Assembly (NCBI GenBank): GCA_016463105.1
Contig: JAEMRY010000045.1
Span: 1-10,785, forward strand
Origin: Ilumatobacteraceae bacterium
GTDB lineage: Bacteria; Actinomycetota; Acidimicrobiia; Acidimicrobiales; Ilumatobacteraceae
Length of the DNA: 10,785 nt
Direction: 5' to 3'
Positions 7,338 to 10,785 of the stretch are shown in pieces. The notes beneath the pieces are model-generated. The model saw nothing but the letters and a program-made list of their open reading frames with translations, was not told the DNA's origin and made no database searches. Position 1 is the stretch's first letter; each line of letters starts with the position of its first letter. A program made the translations under genes and the position numbers.

Positions 7338-8038
7338 ATAATTCTCTAGCAACGATCAATCACTTGCTTCGTGGCGAGATGCAAATCGAAATGCGTATGC
7401 CTTATAGCAGTAACGCGACATTTCTTGTTTCGATAACGCTGCAAGACAAAACTGTCCAAGCAATTTATAAACCAATGCGTGGAGAAAAACCATTATGGGA
7501 CTTCGCGCCAGGATTACATCGACGCGAAGTAGCCGCCTATCGACTATCTGAAGCAATGGGATTGAACTGTGTGCCACCAACTGTGTTGCGTGACGGCCCA
7601 AATGGAGAAGGCTCGGTGCAGTTGTTGATTGAAGCAAACCCAGACGAACATTACTTCACCCTGTTTGAACAGCGTCAAGATTTGCATGATCAATTTCGTG
7701 CAATGTGCGCACTCGACATTGTTGCCAATAACACTGACCGTAAGTCAGGACACGTCTTAGTCGATAAAGATCAACATGTATGGGGAATTGATCACGGATT
7801 GTGCTTTGCTGAAGATTTCAAAATTCGAACTGTGATCTGGGAGTTTGGCGGCGAAGTGTTACCAGAATCTATTCGCCAGGCTGTCGAACCACTGATTACA
7901 AATGTGCCACTCGAAGTGGCAACTTTATTAACTACGCAAGAAGTTTTGGCAATTAGTGAACGAGCCAAATGGCTAATTGATGGTGCGGCGTTTCCGGTTG
8001 ATCCAAGTGGTCGCCACTACCCGTGGCCACTCGTTTAA
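7319..8038 (+). CDS. SCO1664 family protein, PI3/4-kinase-like fold
   Basis: Actinobacterial protein distantly related to phosphatidylinositol 3/4-kinases and HipA-like kinases. In the 239-residue chain, the putative ATP-binding lysine is K51 in AIYKPMRGEKPLWDF, with E70 in HRREVAAYRLSE as its possible partner. The catalytic loop looks like D133-IVANN-x-D140-RK, and the metal-binding aspartate like D158 in WGIDHGLCF. All expected kinase residues seem present, so it could be an active kinase; protein or small-molecule substrates are both open. The GTG start at 7319 overlaps DUF3090 by 19 bases and is preferred because the family's conserved LLRGEM region begins at about residue 16; the next in-frame ATG (7379) would cut it. 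It is the last gene of the trio and ends four bases from the convergent etfA. Confidence 0.88.
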   Translation: MSTNELNNSLATINHLLRGEMQIEMRMPYSSNATFLVSITLQDKTVQAIYKPMRGEKPLWDFAPGLHRREVAAYRLSEAMGLNCVPPTVLRDGPNGEGSVQLLIEANPDEHYFTLFEQRQDLHDQFRAMCALDIVANNTDRKSGHVLVDKDQHVWGIDHGLCFAEDFKIRTVIWEFGGEVLPESIRQAVEPLITNVPLEVATLLTTQEVLAISERAKWLIDGAAFPVDPSGRHYPWPLV

Positions 8039-8049
8039 TTAGTTAAGCG
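8032..8049. other. Small stem-loop spanning the convergent SCO1664/etfA junction
   Basis: CGTTTAA at 8032-8038 pairs with TTAAGCG at 8043-8049 around the loop TTAG, with one G-U pair in the plus-strand RNA. Both stop codons lie inside the stem and the loop is the whole four-base intergenic gap. No T-run follows on either strand, so it is not a classical terminator. Confidence 0.3.
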
Positions 8050-9011
8050 CGAGCTTTAAGGGCTTCAATAAGTTTCGGCAAAACTTTGTGAACGTCACCA
8101 ACGATGCCGAGATCGGCAATACCAAAAATTGGTGCTTCTTTGTCTTTGTTGATCGCGATGATGTTCTTTGAACCCTTCATCCCAACCATGTGTTGTGTTG
8201 CTCCAGAGATGCCTGCGGCAATGTAAACACTTGGCTTCACAACTTTGCCCGTCTGACCAACTTGATATGAGTACGGCACCCATCCAGCGTCAACGATTGC
8301 TCGTGATGCACCAGGTGCCCCCTTGAGAAGTTTTGCAAGATCTTCAATCATCGAATAGTTTGCTGCTTCGCCAAGACCACGACCACCCGAAACAACAATT
8401 GCTGCTTCGTCAAGTTTTGGTCCGGTCGTTTGCTCGGTATGAGTCGCCACTACGCGTGCGCCACCTAGCGTGCCCAAATCAGGAATCGTTGCAGCAACTA
8501 CTTCAGGCGCGCCACCAGATGCAGACTCGGCGACAAAACTTTTTGGGCGAAACGAAACCAAATGTGGCCCTGGCCCACTGAACGCAGTAGCAACCAAAAT
8601 GTTTCCGCCAAAGACTGGAGTTGTCGCAACAACACCATCAGCCGTATCGGCAAGATCAATATTGTTTGTAAGTACCGTGCGATTTAATTTGACCGACAAC
8701 CGTGCCATTGTGTCGCGACCTTCGTAGTTTTGCGGAAACATAATCACGTCTGGAGAATCTCCGCCGTCGATAATCGACTTCATCGCAGCAGCAAGTGCCA
8801 CACCTGGCAATTTGCCAGCAAGATCTCCGGTTGCATAAACCTTTGTTGCACCGTGCTCACCAAGTGACGCAGCGAATGCACTTGCATCTCCGCCAACAAA
8901 GGCGGTGACTTTGCTCGAAAGAGAACGAGCCTTAGTTAGCAACTCGAGCGTGCCTGTTGTTGCAACGCCATTTGAACCTTGAGCGAAAACCCAAATATTA
9001 TTGATAGCCAT
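8043..9011 (-). CDS. etfA: Electron transfer flavoprotein subunit alpha
   Basis: FAD-binding subunit of the ETF heterodimer, which takes electrons from acyl-CoA and related dehydrogenases and hands them to ETF:quinone oxidoreductase. The 322 residues are normal length. An N-terminal domain begins MAINNIWVFAQGSNG. The C-terminal FAD domain carries VVSGGRGLG at 206-214, VGQTGKVVKP at 251-260, the family signature VYIAAGISGATQHMVG at 262-277 leading to AINKD, and APIFGIADLGIVGD at 293-306. The ATG at 9011 lies 19 bases after the etfB stop, so the two form one operon with etfB first. The ribosome-binding site is weak. The sequence looks like ordinary group I ETF of beta-oxidation, not a bifurcating form, and fits the acyl-CoA dehydrogenase at the left edge. 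Confidence 0.96.
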   Translation of the reverse strand: MAINNIWVFAQGSNGVATTGTLELLTKARSLSSKVTAFVGGDASAFAASLGEHGATKVYATGDLAGKLPGVALAAAMKSIIDGGDSPDVIMFPQNYEGRDTMARLSVKLNRTVLTNNIDLADTADGVVATTPVFGGNILVATAFSGPGPHLVSFRPKSFVAESASGGAPEVVAATIPDLGTLGGARVVATHTEQTTGPKLDEAAIVVSGGRGLGEAANYSMIEDLAKLLKGAPGASRAIVDAGWVPYSYQVGQTGKVVKPSVYIAAGISGATQHMVGMKGSKNIIAINKDKEAPIFGIADLGIVGDVHKVLPKLIEALKARA

Positions 9012-9030
9012 AAGTTTTACCGTGTCGCTT

Positions 9031-9816
9031 TCAGATCAACTTTAAATTTTCGAGAAATGCAACTATTTTGCCAAACGCTTCACCATCGTCTTCGATTACT
9101 TCGCCGGCCTTGCGCGCTTCGGCTTGTGTGACGTTGACAATTTTCTGACCAGCAGCTGCCCAACCAGTTGGAGTCACAGCAAGATCGCTGGCTGTTACGA
9201 CATCAAGCGGCTTCTTCTTGGCGTCCATGATTCCTTTGAAACTTGGATAACGCGGTTCAACGACGCCTGCAGTAACACTGATTACGGCTGGCAGTGTGCA
9301 CTCAACTTCGTCGTAACCAGATTCGCTTTGACGGTCGACTTTCAAAACCGAACCTTCAATTTTTACTTTTTTAGCAAAAGTTACTGATGGCAATCCGAGA
9401 ACTTCGGCAATTTGCTCTGGCACTGTGCCGGTGTAACCGTCTGATGATTCAGTTGCAGCGATCACAAGATCTGCGCCGCCAAGTTTTGTAATTGCTGCAG
9501 CTAAAACTTTTGCAGTAGTTAATGCATCAGAACCCGCGAGCGCAGGATCACTTACAAGTAAACCTTTTGCCGCGCCCATCGCGAGTGCAGTTCGCATTCC
9601 GGATGTTTCACCATTTGGTGCCATCGAAACAATATTTACTTCTCCGCCACCTGCTGTTGCAACAAGTTGCAAAGCCATCTCAACGCCGTAGGCATCTGAC
9701 TCATCGAGAATTAATTTGCCTTCACGCTTCAAAGCGTGTGTCGAGGCGTCTAGGGCACCTGGGCTGGCTGGATCTGGGATTTGCTTGACGCATACGACAA
9801 TATTCATGACCTCCAT
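9031..9816 (-). CDS. etfB: Electron transfer flavoprotein subunit beta
   Basis: AMP-binding subunit of ETF and the partner-docking half of the heterodimer. The 261-residue protein shows MNIVVCVKQIPDP at the N-terminus, ESSDGYTGTVPEQIAEVLG at 123-141 (nucleotide loop), the ETF-beta signature running about 159-182 (DRQSESGYDEVECTLPAVIS), and the recognition loop VEPRYPSFKGIMDAKKKPL at 187-205 that docks on dehydrogenases. Two starts are possible. ATG 9816 has TAGG five bases upstream, while ATG 9807 matches the usual family N-terminus but would have its GGAGG only two bases away, so 9816 is chosen and 9807 stays open. It is the first gene of the etfBA operon. The promoter must lie in the 55-base gap shared with the lipid kinase or inside that gene's start. 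Confidence 0.95.
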   Translation of the reverse strand: MEVMNIVVCVKQIPDPASPGALDASTHALKREGKLILDESDAYGVEMALQLVATAGGGEVNIVSMAPNGETSGMRTALAMGAAKGLLVSDPALAGSDALTTAKVLAAAITKLGGADLVIAATESSDGYTGTVPEQIAEVLGLPSVTFAKKVKIEGSVLKVDRQSESGYDEVECTLPAVISVTAGVVEPRYPSFKGIMDAKKKPLDVVTASDLAVTPTGWAAAGQKIVNVTQAEARKAGEVIEDDGEAFGKIVAFLENLKLI

Positions 9817-9866
9817 TGTTACCTAGACCGCTCGACAATCACGACGTAAACCGGTGATACCGTAAA

Positions 9867-9884
9867 AGATCTTGCAGATCTTGC
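9867..9884 (+). repeat. Perfect 9-base tandem repeat across the lipid kinase start
   Basis: AGATCTTGC occurs twice in a row, at 9867-9875 and 9876-9884. Each copy carries an in-frame TTG (9872 and 9881), so the likely start codon of the downstream gene and its immediate context are duplicated. The unit is three codons and keeps the frame. Confidence 0.8.
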
Positions 9885-10785
9885 TCATTGTGAACTCGTT
9901 CGCATCCTCGGTGAATCCACGAAACACCGTGGCGGTGCACCAATACCTCGCTCGCCACCACAGCGTTCAGGTTGTTGAGACGAACGAACGCGGTCATGCC
10001 ACGAGATTCGCCCAAGACGCTGCACAAAGGGGCATGGACGCAGTGGTCGCATTTGGCGGCGATGGCACCCTTAACGAGGTCGCGACTGGTTTGGCCGGAA
10101 GTAACACAGCGCTAGCGATGTTGCCCGGCGGATCAACAAATGTTTTTGTGCGCAGCCTCGGCGCGTCTAATGATCCAATTGTTGCACTGCAGCAAATCGG
10201 CGCTGGGCTCAGTCACGACAATATTCACACAATCAGTTTGGGTCGAGCTAACGGTCGCTATTTTTGTTTTCATGCAGGCATCGGGTATGACGCTGCTGTT
10301 GTCGAACTCGTTGAGCGACGAGCATCGTTGAAACGGATTGTTGGTCAGCCATTGTTTGCTTTTTCGGCAATGCAAGCCTGGTATGCAACTTATAACCGCA
10401 AATATCCGCACTTCAATGTTGAGATTGATGGACGAAAAATTCCAAACGGTTACTTCACAATTGTCCTCAACTCGAACCCATATACGTACATCGGCAAAAA
10501 GGCTGTGAACTTGTCGGCTGCTGCCTCATTAGATAAAAAACTTGTGGCGGTGACTTTCAGAAAACTAACTACTCCGTTAATGATCCGAACAATTCTTCAA
10601 GCAATTCGAACTGACGGCATCAGCGTTTCGTCTGGAGTAGATATTCGAACCGATGTTGAAGATGTCAAAATTACTTTTCCTGCGCCGTTTCCATATCAAC
10701 TAGACGGCGATTATCTCGGCGAGCAAACTTCTCTGCACATTGAGCACTGCCAAGATGCCTTGCGACTCGTCAGACCAATAATCGT
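9872..10785 (+). CDS. Diacylglycerol/sphingosine kinase-like lipid kinase (3' end just outside window)
   Basis: Member of the DAGK catalytic family (PF00781, YegS/DgkB-like), which phosphorylates diacylglycerol or related lipids with ATP. The frame opens after the TAA at 9863-9865 and gives MQILLIVNSFASSVNPRN from TTG 9872. The nucleotide-binding GGDGT is at 62-66 (AFGGDGTLNEVATGL), followed by LPGGSTNVF at 84-92, AGIGYDAAV at 135-143, and the C-terminal motif YQLDGDYLGE at 275-284. The visible 304 residues end ALRLVRPII, close to a normal family end, so only a few residues should be missing. No ATG precedes GGDGT at a fitting distance. TTG 9872, TTG 9881 and GTG 9890 are the start choices, and the VNSFAS strand favours the first two. 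TACCGT at 9858-9863 could be a -10 element for nearly leaderless transcription. Membrane-lipid or cell-envelope metabolism is the likely role. Confidence 0.9.
   Translation, partial: MQILLIVNSFASSVNPRNTVAVHQYLARHHSVQVVETNERGHATRFAQDAAQRGMDAVVAFGGDGTLNEVATGLAGSNTALAMLPGGSTNVFVRSLGASNDPIVALQQIGAGLSHDNIHTISLGRANGRYFCFHAGIGYDAAVVELVERRASLKRIVGQPLFAFSAMQAWYATYNRKYPHFNVEIDGRKIPNGYFTIVLNSNPYTYIGKKAVNLSAAASLDKKLVAVTFRKLTTPLMIRTILQAIRTDGISVSSGVDIRTDVEDVKITFPAPFPYQLDGDYLGEQTSLHIEHCQDALRLVRPII

Noticed and set aside
7319..8038. Calling the SCO1664 protein a HipA toxin
   Set aside because: The kinase-like residues are shared by several families. Length, neighbours and the lack of a HipB-type antitoxin point to the actinobacterial SCO1664 family instead.
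8043..9816. Electron-bifurcating ETF
   Set aside because: The recognition loop and FAD motifs look like ordinary group I ETF, and no bifurcating partner such as a CoA-reductase complex or NADH-linked subunit is present.
1..10785. CRISPR arrays, tRNA genes, insertion sequences, phage or defence genes
   Set aside because: No regularly spaced repeats, tRNA-like folds, transposase motifs or terminal inverted repeats were seen. Nearly all sequence is explained by housekeeping-type genes.

Overview
The window reads as chromosomal DNA from an actinobacterium with moderate base composition and very tight gene packing. The best guess is an acidimicrobial (Ilumatobacter or acIV-like) lineage. That placement is inference. 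It rests on a gene trio typical of Actinobacteria (MSMEG_4193-type histidine phosphatase, DUF3090, SCO1664 family), a family-5 uracil-DNA glycosylase, a coenzyme F420-type FrhB protein, and ETF plus acyl-CoA dehydrogenase genes, all without the high GC of streptomycetes or mycobacteria. No tRNA, rRNA, CRISPR array, insertion sequence or phage gene was seen.

Layout: (1) 1-601, minus strand: N-terminal half of an acyl-CoA dehydrogenase, cut by the window edge. (2) 602-719: a 118-base divergent intergenic region with a tandem octamer. (3) 720-5445, plus strand: a CPA2-type cation/proton antiporter fused to a GlnD-like regulatory tail, then an FrhB-family iron-sulfur flavoprotein, then a TSUP (TauE/SafE) transporter. 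(4) 5448-6125, minus strand: family-5 uracil-DNA glycosylase, two bases from the transporter stop. (5) 6169-8038, plus strand: an overlapping three-gene operon of histidine phosphatase, DUF3090 zinc-ribbon protein and SCO1664 PI-kinase-like protein. (6) 8043-9816, minus strand: etfB-etfA operon. (7) 9872 to the window end, plus strand: a diacylglycerol/sphingosine-kinase-like lipid kinase with a non-ATG start, nearly complete.

Functionally, the ETF pair would take electrons from acyl-CoA dehydrogenases such as the one at the left edge and pass them to the quinone pool. The FrhB protein suggests F420 or ferredoxin-linked redox chemistry. The three-gene operon is conserved in Actinobacteria but has no settled function. 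It combines a phosphatase, a small zinc-ribbon protein and a kinase-like protein, which hints at a phosphate-transfer or signalling unit.

The most unusual item is the 892-residue antiporter at 720-3398. Its cytoplasmic half is recognisably the C-terminal two thirds of the PII uridylyltransferase GlnD: the linker, an HD domain that has lost its catalytic histidine, and two ACT domains. The nucleotidyltransferase domain is replaced by a membrane antiporter. The obvious hypothesis is an ion antiporter gated by glutamine or another amino acid.
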